In this document: piece by piece, positions 11,601 through 23,600 of the stretch
Layout: each line of letters opens with the position of its first letter
Position numbering within the stretch: position 1 is the stretch's first letter
DNA from: Shinisaurus crocodilurus
Lineage: Eukaryota > Chordata > Lepidosauria > Squamata > Shinisauridae
Reading direction: 5' to 3'
Assembly (NCBI GenBank): GCA_021292165.1
Contig: CM037878.1
Coordinates: 8,920,857-8,984,856 of the forward strand
Length of the DNA stretch: 64,000 nt
Program-made: the position numbers and the translations under genes
The notes under the pieces: generated by a model
What the model was told of the DNA's origin: nothing
Database searches by the model: none
Seen by the model: the letters and a program-made list of their open reading frames with translations, nothing else

Positions 11601-14600
11601 AGTGAGTGAGTGGAAATATTTTATTTTATTTTTATTTATTTATTATATTTATCAATCGCCCATCTGGCCGGTCACCCGGCCACCCTGGGCGATGTACAAT
11701 TAAAATACAGTAAAACACAATAAAATATAATAATTAAAACAATATAAAAAATTCTCATTAAAAACCTAACCCACCCCATATTCCCGCCTGAACAGCCATG
11801 TTTTTAATGCACGGCGGAAGCTCATCACGGAGGGGACACTGAGAAGGGGCATGGCGAAGGTCACTAGGGAGGGAGTTCAATAATGTGGGGGCCGCCACAC
11901 AGAGAAGGCCCTCTTCCTAGTCCCCACCAGCCTGGCTGCTCTGGCTGATGGAATAAGGAGAAGGCCGTCCGTGGCAGACCTTGTTGAGCGGCCTACTTGA
12001 TGTTGCTGGAGGCGCTCCTTGAGATAAGCTGGGCCGGAGCCGTGTAGGGTTTTAAAGGTCAAAACCAACACCTTGAATTCGGCTCGGCAAGCAACTGGTA
12101 GCCAGTGCAACTCATTAAGCACTGGCGTGATGTGATCACGCCGGCGGCTGCCCTTAATCAGGCGAGCCGCCGCGTTCTGTACCAGCTGAAGCTTCCGGAC
12201 CGTCTTCAAGGGTAACCCCACGTAGAGCGCATTACAGTAGTCTAGGCGAAATATATGCAGATATCATAGCTGGGAAGTAAATGGAAGTGAATATATCGCA
12301 AATTTCCCTTCCATTTACTTCCCAGCTATGCAATCTGCATATATTTCACCTCACTTACTGCTCAGCCATGAAATCTGCATATATTTCCACGTGTCCCCCC
12401 ACCAATACACAAATTTCCTAGACTAAGTAATAGCAAAAATTGCTGTTTGAACAGCTGCCATGAATGCTTCTCCCAAGTACCTGTGCTGTTTGGACTTGGT
12501 TCAGGAATGGTACCCTTAATTAGGTGCTCTTGATCAGCCTTACTTCTAATGAGCAGATTGGTTCCTGAAGGAGATTAGAAAGGGACTTGTGGAACTGGAA
12601 CGTGTAGAGATAAGGTATTTCAGCTAAAGTACCATAGGGAATGAGTTGTCGGATACATAACTACTCTCCTCCCCCCCCCCCCTTTCTTTGCTTTGGAAGG
12701 ATCTGCTGATGTCCTTTACTGATGGAGACCAGGATGTCTTCTTGGAGCTCTGGGAGGAGCATATTCCCTCCTCAATCCGAGAGAACGAGGCTGTTGCCCA
12801 GAAGCTGGAGTTCTACCTTCACATCCATTTTGCCATCTTCCTCTTAAAGCACACAGTGGGAAAGCCTGTATGTTTGCTTCTCTCTAAGTTTGGCCTTGTA
12901 GGCTTTTTGGCTGTCTAGTCAAGTGAGCGGAGGAGGCTGTGAATCAGTCAACAGTTGAGTCCCCATGTCTGTGTGCAATCTATTAGGTTCAACCCCTTTT
13001 CCAGTTAGCTTTCAGAATCAGGCTTGTGGCTTTGGCTGGGTTCTTACTGAGGTGGTCAACCTGCGTCCCAAGCCTGTACCTTATGACTGAGTGCTCCTCT
13101 ATACAAAAAATAAAATACAGAGCCCTCCCTATAGGAATTAGCCTTGCTTTCTCCCTGTCATGTTAGCTTTCTATGTGCCAAGTACAGGCAGTCCCTGAGT
13201 GAAGAACGTCCAACTTACAGTCAGCCCATACTTATGAACGGACTTCTGGGTTCTCCCGCACTACGTTGTTTACGTAGAGCACATAGCATAGTATACTACA
13301 CAATTTGCGTAATTTACGCAATTTGCATAAATGCCGATTTTAAGGTATAGAACGCTATGCTGTTCTGACTTAACATACAAATTCGACTTAAAGACATTCT
13401 TTAGAACAACTCATTCGTAACCTGGGGACTGCCTGTATTATTATTTTTTTAATATCAGTCATATGAGCCTGCACCTGCAGTCCAAAGTGGTTCCACCCAG
13501 ATATAGGCTGAATTCAGACACTCCTCCAAGCTACTGTTTGGAGGCCAGGCTTAGAGCTCATGTGCTCCATCTTCTCCTTGGTCCATGTTTGTGGGGAGGA
13601 ATCTGGAAAGTTCTGGTTCTGATTAGCAGCAAACCATAGTTTGCCATTAGTGTCCAAACACAGCAAGCTACGCTTCACTTGGGTTTGTGGGCAAAGTGTG
13701 GTCTGAATAAACTATAGTTTGCTGCATTCAAACACTAATGGTTTACTGCCAACCAGAAGAGAAAGCTTCTGATCCCCCCTTTCTCATTGAGGAAGGGGGA
13801 AAAGAGAGCAGGAAATACATGAGGCTCACTGGTGCTTCTTCCCGATCCTCCGAATCATTGGTTTACCACATCAGTGATCAGGCCTTACAGTGCAATCCTA
13901 AACACACTTACTAGCTAATAGGCCCCATTGAACACACTGGGACTTACTTCTGAATAAGCTTGCATAGGATTGCACTGAGTCCCAAACATTTTATATCCTG
14001 CTGCCTTTTTTGCAAATACAAAGCACCTTTGGGTTCCCTGGGTTTCCAGGTCACTTCCTACTCCTTCCTTCCCTCAGGATGTTGAGATGGCAGGAGTAAC
14101 TATGCCTGCACAGGAGATAGAGCATCTAAGTGCTTGTGTCTCATCAGTAGTGAACCATAGATAAGTTTGATTTTTATAAAATGTTCTGGATTAGATTGTA
14201 AGGAAGCTACATAAGCTTTAATACTTGTGTAACTGGAGCAGGATCTCTCACACACACAAAATTAGGGCCATTTGTCTTGGTAATAAAACACCAAAATAGT
14301 TCAGCAGTTGTGAAGAGTCCTTTTAAATGGCGCAATAAGATCACCTGCAGGCTGTCTGCGGTATTTAATAGGTGAGAATTGATGCCTTCTGCAAATAGAG
14401 AGTCCTGCTGTGTGGCCCTTTGCTTTCTCCTAGCTTGGGTCCCTGCTCAATTAGAACTGCAGGGCAAGTGTGACTGGCGGATAGCACTATAACATCTGGT
14501 CAAAAATGCAGGTGTATTTAAAGTAACTCTCACAGAAGCTGTAGAACAAAACAAATTTTTGTATCCAGTGTTCCTAGTAGAGCTGAAATAAGAAAAAACC

Positions 14601-17600
14601 CTCCCCCTTTTTTGTTTGAAGATTGCTGTGCTGCATGTTCCTGAAACCAGAAAAATATCACAGCATTTTTTTTGTGCATCCAAGTAAAATGCAGGAAACA
14701 GGGAAACATAATAAGTGCCTTTAATAATACAGTAATACCTTGGATTGCAAGCATAATTCGTTCCGCAACCGTGCTTGTAATCCAAAACACTGTTATATCA
14801 AAGCGAGTCTCTGGCGGGCGTGATCGGGGCCGATTTCGGCCTGCTATGCCCGCTCGAGGCGAGCGGTTACATCCCTACGAATTGTCTTGCAAGACCTTGC
14901 TCGTTTATCAAGTCAAAATTTGCTTGTCTGGCAAAACGCTCTCGGACCAAGTTATTTGCAATCCAAGGTATTACTGTACTTAGCATTTATATAGTGCTTT
15001 AGAGCAGTGTTCTCCAACCTTGGGTCCCCAGATGTTTTTGGCCTACAACTCCCAGCATGCCCCAGCTATGCTGGCTGGGGCATGCTGGGAGTTGTAGGCC
15101 AAAAACATCTGGGGACCCAAGGTTGGAGAACACTGCTTTAGAGTGTTCAAAGCACTTCACGTGTATTATCTCTGTAATCCTTCCAACGACCGTGTAACAT
15201 AGATTGGCATTATTATCCCCATATTTTGCAGCTGGTGAGACCTGAGGCTGAGAGAGTGCCTTGTTTAAGGCCACCTGCTGGCAGCAGGAAGATCTGAACA
15301 GGGGACTTCTTGGTTCATGGCCGCTTAGCTACTATGCTCCACTTGTGTGTTCTGAATATTAATGCTTTCAATACCTAAAGATGTTTTAGTGTGCAAGGCG
15401 AGAGCAGTAGGACAAATGTGTGTTTTATTTTAACAATTAGTCATCCCAGAGCTGACTGGCTTCTTCCATTTCTGCTATCCTGTCTCCTCTGTGGCTTCAT
15501 CTCCGGTTCCCTGCACCCTTTCCGAGCAGTTCCTTGTGGGAAGAGGTGGCTCATGTGGAACCTCAACTTGTGGTGTGGAGTTTGAGGAAAAATTAGTTTA
15601 GGAAACCTGCTTTAATTGTTATAAAGCTAGTGAGACCACAGTAAATTGCCACCTTTTGGCAGCTGCAGATCACATTCTGCTTAAACTGTAAGGTTGCTTT
15701 CCAAATAGCTGACTTGTGTTTCCTCCTTTTCTAAGAACAAAGCAGCTTTGGATGAAAGGATTTCATGTTTTAAAACTTACCTGGAGACCAAAGGGGCAGC
15801 CCTGAGCCAGACGACAGAATTCCTTCCGTTCTATGCCTTGCCTTTTGTTCCCAACCCTATGATCCACCCATCCTTCAAAGAACTTTTCCAGGTATGTACT
15901 TGATTTGTTCAGGAATGATGGGTAGTCACTTCTCTATTAGAACTGATGGATGCAGAATAATATTTAGCCCAGTAAGACTTATATATTGCGGAGTGGTCTA
16001 CATCCAAAATTGTGGAACTTGGGCCTTTGTAATCTTACTTATTTAATGGATAACACCATTTATATTCCACCTTTCTGTCTTTAAAACAAAAGATCCCAAG
16101 ATAACTAATAAATCAAAATGCATTAAAAGAACTGCCAGACAACAAGTAAAGTCAGCCAGAATGCTGACTTTAAAGCCCTCCTGTTGAATCCTCTATGGAA
16201 GAAACACCTCTTTTCAACACATTTCAGAAGGCCAGCAGTGATGGAGCCAGACATGCCTCTCTCTGAAGGTGCTGTGACTGAAAAGGCCCATTTCTACTGC
16301 TTCTCAAACTGTTCCGGAATGGAGAAAAGGGCCTTTGATGTTGATCTAAGTGGCCAGTTAGGTACATATGCGTGGAGATGGCTCTTAAGGTACCCTGATC
16401 TCAGACCATTTAAGGCCTTACAGGTTAAAATTAGCATACTGATTACTCTTGGAAACAAATTGGTAACCTAGTAAAGATGGTATAATACTAGAGGGATGTG
16501 CTGTGTGCGCTTTGTCCCAGTGAAAACTCTGGTGGCTTCATTCTGGACCACTTAGTGTGTCTGAGTACTTTTCAAAAGCAGCCCCATGTAGAGGTCATTA
16601 CGGTCATCCAACCTAGATGATACTAAGTTCTTTAAAAACTGTGACTTGCTCATGGACACAATCCACCATGATGTTTTCTTCTGCAAGCACTGCTGCGTTC
16701 TTGTGCAGCTCCCCCTCATGGGGCTTGCACAGGATAACTTTGGATTGTGTCTCTACAAAATTGCACTCCTGCAGCCTCGATGCCTAGTCTGCAATCTGCA
16801 ATCTCTCGAGCAAAGCAACCAGTGGCTTCCTCTGCATACCTCGAATCTTCTGATGTTCTCTGTATTTCACCAGGGAACACATTTTAAGTTCTGTGTTCCT
16901 CTGACTTGCTTGTTGGCTTGTAAAAACAATCATAATGCGAGGCATGTATTGTAGTAAATAACCTATTTGGAAAATAGTTCAGATTTGTGTGTGTTTCTTT
17001 TCTAGGATTCTTGGGAGTTTGATCTAAAAATGAGGCTGGAAGAATTCCTGTCTGCAACTCTAAAAGCTAGTAATACCCCAAGACTTCTGACATTATATGT
17101 ATCCTTTGCAAAATACTCTAAAGCTACGGTCATTAAATCGTTGTCATTGTGAATTAACCCCTTTCAGGGAGATGTATTAGTAGGGCTCTCAGCCAGTTAA
17201 AGACATTGTGCAGCCGGATCATTATATATTTGCATATGAACAAGACAGTCATTTTGAAGGAAAATGCGTACTTTGTTTTTAGATGATGTGCACATACTGT
17301 GCAGCAGGGAAAAGTACTTACTCTCTCTAGTGTGAGATAGGAGGAATACCTCTTCTAGGAGGATGCCTGCTACCTGTATTTTTGTAAGCACTTGTTTTAA
17401 AAATAATTAACACATTACAAAAATATGCTGCTCAGTTAATTAGGGCCACCTTTTTTAATTGATAAAAAGGGATTTATTCAATTCATCGACCAATTGATCA
17501 AGTAAACATTGCAGGATAACAATTCAGAAATTCAGGATGATACTACACACATTCTGCCTTAAGCTCATGTCTCTAAAGCAGGAGTGAGCAACTTGTGGCC

Positions 17601-20600
17601 CTCCAGATATTTTGGCCTGCAGCTCTCATCAGCCTTATCCAGCATATCCAATGGTGAGGGATCATGGGAATTGTAGGCCAAACCCCTTCTTTAAAGGCTG
17701 GCTGTTGATCATCTTATGCATATTGAGGGTGGGATGACACATTTTACAGGAGAGAGGCATCTATTCTGGCTTATTCTGGGTCAGACCATCAGTCCATCTA
17801 GCTCAGCATCGTCAACAGTGGCTGGCTGCAGGTCTCCCGTGTCTCCGACTGGGGTCTTTCCCAGCCCTCACATGCAAGACATAGACAATAACAAATGTTT
17901 ACAGTCTTAGTAAAGAGCCAGTGTGGCGTAGTGGTGAGAGTGCTAGACTGGGACTCAGGAGATCCGGGTTCTAGTCCCCACTCGGCCATGAAACTCACTG
18001 GGTGACTTTGGGCCAGTCACTGACTCTCAGCCTAACCCACCTCACAGGGTTGTTGTGAGGATAACATGGAGAGGAGGAGGAGGAGGAGGATTATGTAAGC
18101 CGCCTTGGGTTCCTTGCAGGAAAAAAGGCGGGGTATAAATATAATAAATAAATAAATAAATAAAATAAATACTTCCCAGATAACTACCAGTTTCCCTCCA
18201 GCCCAGGCTGCAGGCGCATATCTGCAATGGAAACATTGATGTCATAAATATGGGTCTGGAACCTGTGCTTGGGGTTCTGGGGAGAGCTGCTAGGTGGAAG
18301 TTCCAGTGTGAAACGAGTGGGTAAAGAAAAGGTTAAGTGTCCTCCCACCTAAAGCCTCTCTGCTATAAATCATGCCCTCCCAGCCCCAATCTGTACAGAA
18401 GAAGTGGCAGCTGGGCTTTAAAGATGCAACATTGAGTTGGATTGTGTAGTTCCATCTGCACTGATGACTTAAACTGGCACAGTTGAGTGAAAACCTCTGG
18501 AATTACACCAGTGTACATCTTCCTCCTCTTTCATGCGCCAAAGGAAAACAGGCAATTAAGGTATAGCCTTCTAAATGTTTGACACATATTTACATCCTTG
18601 TTTATACCAGATTGCGATGATTTAGAACTGGGTGGCTTTTGCCCGAGACAGCTGTCCCTGTGTGAACCTGCTCTTGGCAGCTGAGATTCCAGTCATTGTC
18701 TGGTGGCATTTTATGAGATATTTCTCAAGCTTTAGGGCTTATTTACATACTTGGGAATAACCAAGGATATAAATATGTATTCTGCATATTGGTCTGCAGA
18801 GTTTGCTGCATCATTAGGATAGGATTAAAGCTTGGCAGTCGAGCGAATGCTTTGCATGCCAAATATAATAAATAAATAAAATAATAAAGGTGCAGGTTTG
18901 AGTCCCTCACATCTCCTAAAAAGAATCTCAACTAGCAGGGCAGCAAAAGACATCTGCACTAGCTGTGTCTTGCCTCAGTTGTTCTCAGATGTACCGTATA
19001 TACTCAAATATAAGTCTAGTTTTTCAGCACATTTTTTGTGCTGAAAAATGCCCCCTCGACTTATAAGTGGGTCAGCGCCCCCCCAGGACCCCCGCCGCCA
19101 CCGCAAGGCACCGCCAGGCACCCCCTCCACCCCCAGGACCCCTGCCGCCACCCCCAGACACCCCACCCCCACCCCCGTATCTGCACCCGCCGCCGCCGCA
19201 GCCCCTCCCCTGCCGAAGCCCCGCTGCGCCGAAGCCCCCCCAGACACCCCCACGCCACCCCCACGCCACCCCAGACACCCCCCACGCCACCCTACCTGCA
19301 CCCGCCACCGAAGCCCCGTTGCCGCGGAAAAGCCTCCCTGCCGCTGAAGCCTCGCTGCCGCTGAAGCCCCTCCCCCGCCGAAGCCGCGCCACGCCGCAGC
19401 TTCCCCAGACACCCCCACGCCACCCCCAAACACCCCCACGCCACCCCCAAACACCCCCACGCCACCCCCAAACACCCCCACGCCACGCTGTTCCTCTCCG
19501 CTTGCTCTTTAAAATTATTTTCCTCCCCCCCCATACCTTTGTCAGCGGCGGCTCGCTCTGCTGGCGCCTTGCGCGCTGCCATGCCGGCTCCTAGGCAGGG
19601 AAGCGGCACAGCAGCGCGAGGCGCCCGTAGAGCGAGTGGCTGGGCTGCGTCTCCCTGGCAGGGAGACATGTGGAGCCACTCCGCTGTTCCTCTCCGCTCT
19701 TTAAAATTATTTTCCTCCCCCCCCCCATACCTTTACCAGCAGCCGCTCGCTCTGCTGGCGCCTCGCGCGCTGCCATGCTGCTTCGTTCCCGGGAGCCGGC
19801 ATGGCAGCACGCGAGGCAACCGCAGAGCGAGTGGCCGGGCCGCGTCTCTCTGCCAGGGACCCACGTGGAGCTGCTCCGCCATTCCCCTACCTTTGTGTTT
19901 GTAAGCGGAGGCTCGCGGCGCTGCCGGCGCTGCCCTCGTCGCTTCCGGGCCGCGACGGGCATCACTTCCGGGGCCGCGATGGGCATCACTTCCGGCTCCC
20001 GGGAACGAAGCAGCATGGCAGCGCGCGAGGCGACCGCAGAGCGAGCGGCTGCTGGTAAAGGTATGGGGGGGGGAGGAAAATAATTTTAAAGAGCGAGCGG
20101 AGGAATAGCGGAGTGGCTCCACATGTCTCCCTGCCAGGGAGACGCAGCCCAGCCACTCGCTCTACGGGCGCCTCGCGCTGCTGCACCGCCTCCCTGCCCG
20201 GAGCCACTCCGCTTTTCCCTACCTTTGTCAGCGGCAGCTCGCTCTGCTGGCGCCTTGCGCGCTGCCATGCCGGCTCCTAGGCAGGGAAGCGGCACAGCAG
20301 CGCGAGGCGCCCGTAGAGCGAGTGGCTGGGCTGCGTCTCCCTGGCAGGGAGACATGTGGAGCCACTCCGCTGTTCCTCTCCGCTCGCTCTTTAAAATTAT
20401 TTTCCTCCCCCCCCATACCTTTACCAGCAGCCGCTCGCTCTGCTGGCGCCTCGTGCGCTGCCATGCTGCTTCGTTCCCGGGACCCACGTGGAGCTGCTCC
20501 GCCATTCCCTACTTTTCTCTTTGTCAGCGGCAGCTTGCCGCGCTGCCGGCGCCGTCCTCGTCACATCCGGCCCCAGAAGTGACGCGTACGGGTGCAGGTA

Positions 20601-23600
20601 CGGGGGTGGGGGGGTGGGGGTGGCGGCGGGGGTCCTGGGGGGGCTTGGCAGTGGCGGGGCTTCGGCGGCAGCGGGTGCAGGTACGGGGGTGGGGGGTGTC
20701 TGGGGGTGGCGGCGGGGGTCCTGGGGGGGCTTGGCAGTGGCGGGGCTTCGGCGGCAGCGAGTGCAGGCATGGGGGTGGGGGGTGTATGGGGGTGTCTGGG
20801 GGGTGGCGGCGGGGGTCCTGGGGGGGCTTTGGCAGTGGCGGGGCTTCGGCGGCAGTGGGTGCAGGTACGGGGGTGGGGGGTGTCTGGGGGTGGCGGCGGG
20901 AGTCTCCCCTCGTACATTTCCCACCCTAGACTTATACTGTGTTTTGCCCCAATTATTGCTCCCTTTCTGGGGCAGTGGTGGTGGTTTGTGAATGAGAGCT
21001 AGTGCCCTCAGATGTGGGTACCATAGCCTAGTGGCAGAGCACACACTGTGGATGCAGTTTCCCAGTTCCAGTCTCTGTCATCTCTAATTAAAACAGTGTT
21101 TTCTCAACCTTGGGTCCCCAGATTTTTTTTTGGCCTACAACTCAGCATGCCCAGCAGCTATCTGAGCTGGCATGCTGGTAAGTTTGTGGCCAAAAACAAC
21201 TGGGGACCCAAGGTTGAGAAACACTGAATTAAAAGGACCAAATTGCAGCTGTGGGAAAGTCCTCTCTCTGCTGGAGAGCCCGGTGAGCCGTTGCCGGTTG
21301 GAATAGGCAATACTAGGCTAGATGGACTCATAGCTTCCTATGTCCCCAGTTGGTGAAGCACATGCCGACTTCCATTCAGTGTCCCTTATGTGGACACCCC
21401 CATGCTGGCCACCTCTTCTGCCCAATATGTTATTTTAAAACAACCCACACCAAGCCCCAAGAGGAATTGCAGGAGAGATTCACCGGGGAGAAGCCGAAGA
21501 TGATTTGAATGTGAGGTAGGGCGTGGTGCGGCATCTTTCACTTCATACTTTAAGGAATTGACTTACAGCATGAAAACATAAGAAGAGCCATGCTGGGTCC
21601 GACCAAAGGCCTCTCTGGTCCACCATTCTGTTCCCACAGTGGCCACACCTGGTGCCTGTGGGAAGCCCACAAATAGCACATGAGGGCAATAGTACTCTCC
21701 CACTTGAGTTCCCCAGTAGCTGGTATTTATCCTCCATGGATTTGTCTAATCCCCATTTAAAGCCATTCAGGTTGGTGGCCATCTCTACGTCTTCTGTTAG
21801 CAAATTGCATAGTTTAACTATGTGCTGTGTGAAGATGCCCTTCTTTTTATCTGCCCTGAAGCTCCCACCGATGACCCCCTTGGATTCTAGTATTGTGAGA
21901 GAGGGAGAAAAAAACCTTATTGCAGGTTCTTGAACAAGTCACATTCTTGCTCAGTCTTGGTTTTTCATCTGTATCTTCACAGGATTGTTTGTCTGTGTAA
22001 AGCTCTATAGGAATGATGAATAATCATGAGATTCAGTAGGTTTTCTTCAGAGGCATCAATCTGTTGTCACTGTAATGCCCATTTTCCTTAGCTTGCATTC
22101 TTTCACACGGCAGAAGGAGAACACACAGTGCAGCCAAGGTAAATAAGTAGATGTTCTGGAGTTGACACATTTATTCACTTATGGCATCCTAAAGTCTGTA
22201 ATATATTTGGGTTCTGCTTCCTGGATCCAAAAAGAGGAGTTAATCAAGGAAGTTACAAGAGCAATTATTGTTAGGTTCTGGGCATGTTTCACGCATGAGG
22301 CTTAACATTGATCACTGAGGTAAAGTTTACATTGGAGCAAATGTACTTTTGAGTTCTCTTCCATGATTCTGGCATTTGCATCTGCCTTAATGACATTTGC
22401 ATGTGGCTCAAAGGTGTATTTAGGAGGGAAACCAAATGTTAGGAGGAAACCAAGGAATTTCGAACTTGGTGTTTTCCCTGTGAAGCTGGTGTGGGGGCTG
22501 GGGGAGGGTATTTGCAGAGGAGTGTCGGCTGGTGAAAAGGAATGCTTCAACATTGTCTTGTCCACTGATTCTCCCTGGTAAATGCCTCACGTCAGTGTGT
22601 GTGTGTGTGTGTGTGTATGTGTGGGAGTAATTTCTCCTAATCATGACCAACATTTGGAGCTTAGAGCAGAATGCGTTGCTTAGCTGTGCCAAGCAAAATA
22701 CTGGGTAGGTATTTAGTGGCTGCAATTGCACGGTTTGTGTTGTCGGAACAAAACGAAAAGCTTTTTGATGGAGGGAAAATTGACAGAAATTTCCTTGGGA
22801 AGTCTCTCAATTGTTCTGGTCTACTGAAGTTTTTGCCAAGGTAGATGGAATGCAGGGTTGGCATACTTACCGAGGAGGCAAGTACCCTGCTCGCTGGTTC
22901 TCTCCTGCAAATGTCATCCACATTCCCTCTCTGGCTAGGTTCCAAAATCAGAATCCAGCCACCTGGGGGGCCAGTTGCAGGAGAGAATCAGCAGTTGCCT
23001 GAGGGGTTAAGGGAGAGCCGTAGCTCAGTGGTAGAGAGCACCTGTTTTGCATGCAGAAGGTCCCAGGTTCAATCTCCAACATCTCCAGGCAAGACTGGAA
23101 AAATCCCTGCCTGAAACCCAGGAAGGCCACTGCCAGTCAGTATTGACAATTCTGGGCCAGATGCACCAAGGGTCTGACTCTGTATGAGGCAGCTTCCTAT
23201 GTGTGTGTGCTCACGCCTCCCTCCTGCTGGTTTCCCACTGTAAGTGCCACCTCACCCCCTAGCCCTGCTATTCCCGCTGCCTGAGCAAATATGATCTCAG
23301 ATAGATTGTTAATCCAAGCCAGCTCAGTTGTATTTTAAAGGGGAGGCCGTTCTTGTGAATGCTACTGTCTATGTCAGTGTTCTCCAACCTTGGGTCCCCA
23401 GATGTTTTTGGCCTACGACTCCCAGCATGCCCCAGCCAGCGTAGCTGGCTGGGGCATGCTGGGAGTTGTAGGCCAAAAACATCTGGGGACCCAAGGTTGG
23501 AGAACACTGGTCTATGTGTTTGTCATAAGATACAAAGAACAGCAGAGGTTGCAGCAATCTGCAGAGACTCTGTTTCCCAACATCTTCAGTTAATATATAG

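Larger units (their letters stand above)
18994..20940. mobile_element. CCGTATATACTC element with GC-rich palindromic core
   Basis: The left end TACCGTATATACTCAAATAT follows TA, with a hairpin TTTTTCAGCACA / TGTGCTGAAAAA just inside. The core is C-rich repeats (19080-19490), a block of direct and inverted copies (19490-20560), then G-rich repeats (20580-20910). A residue of the right end may be CTAGACTTATACTG at 20928-20941. Long open frames in the core are compositional and not genes. Confidence 0.7.

Noticed and set aside
20123..20929. 268-codon open frame on the + strand, and several others on both strands at 19.0-21.0 kb
   Set aside because: They overlap in many frames at once and lie in GC-rich tandem and inverted repeats, giving low-complexity Gly/Arg/Pro/Ala text. 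This is a composition effect and not a gene.
23014..23085. tRNA-Ala gene candidate
   Set aside because: A and B boxes are present but the acceptor stem does not pair, and a SINE body follows. It is a tRNA-derived SINE.
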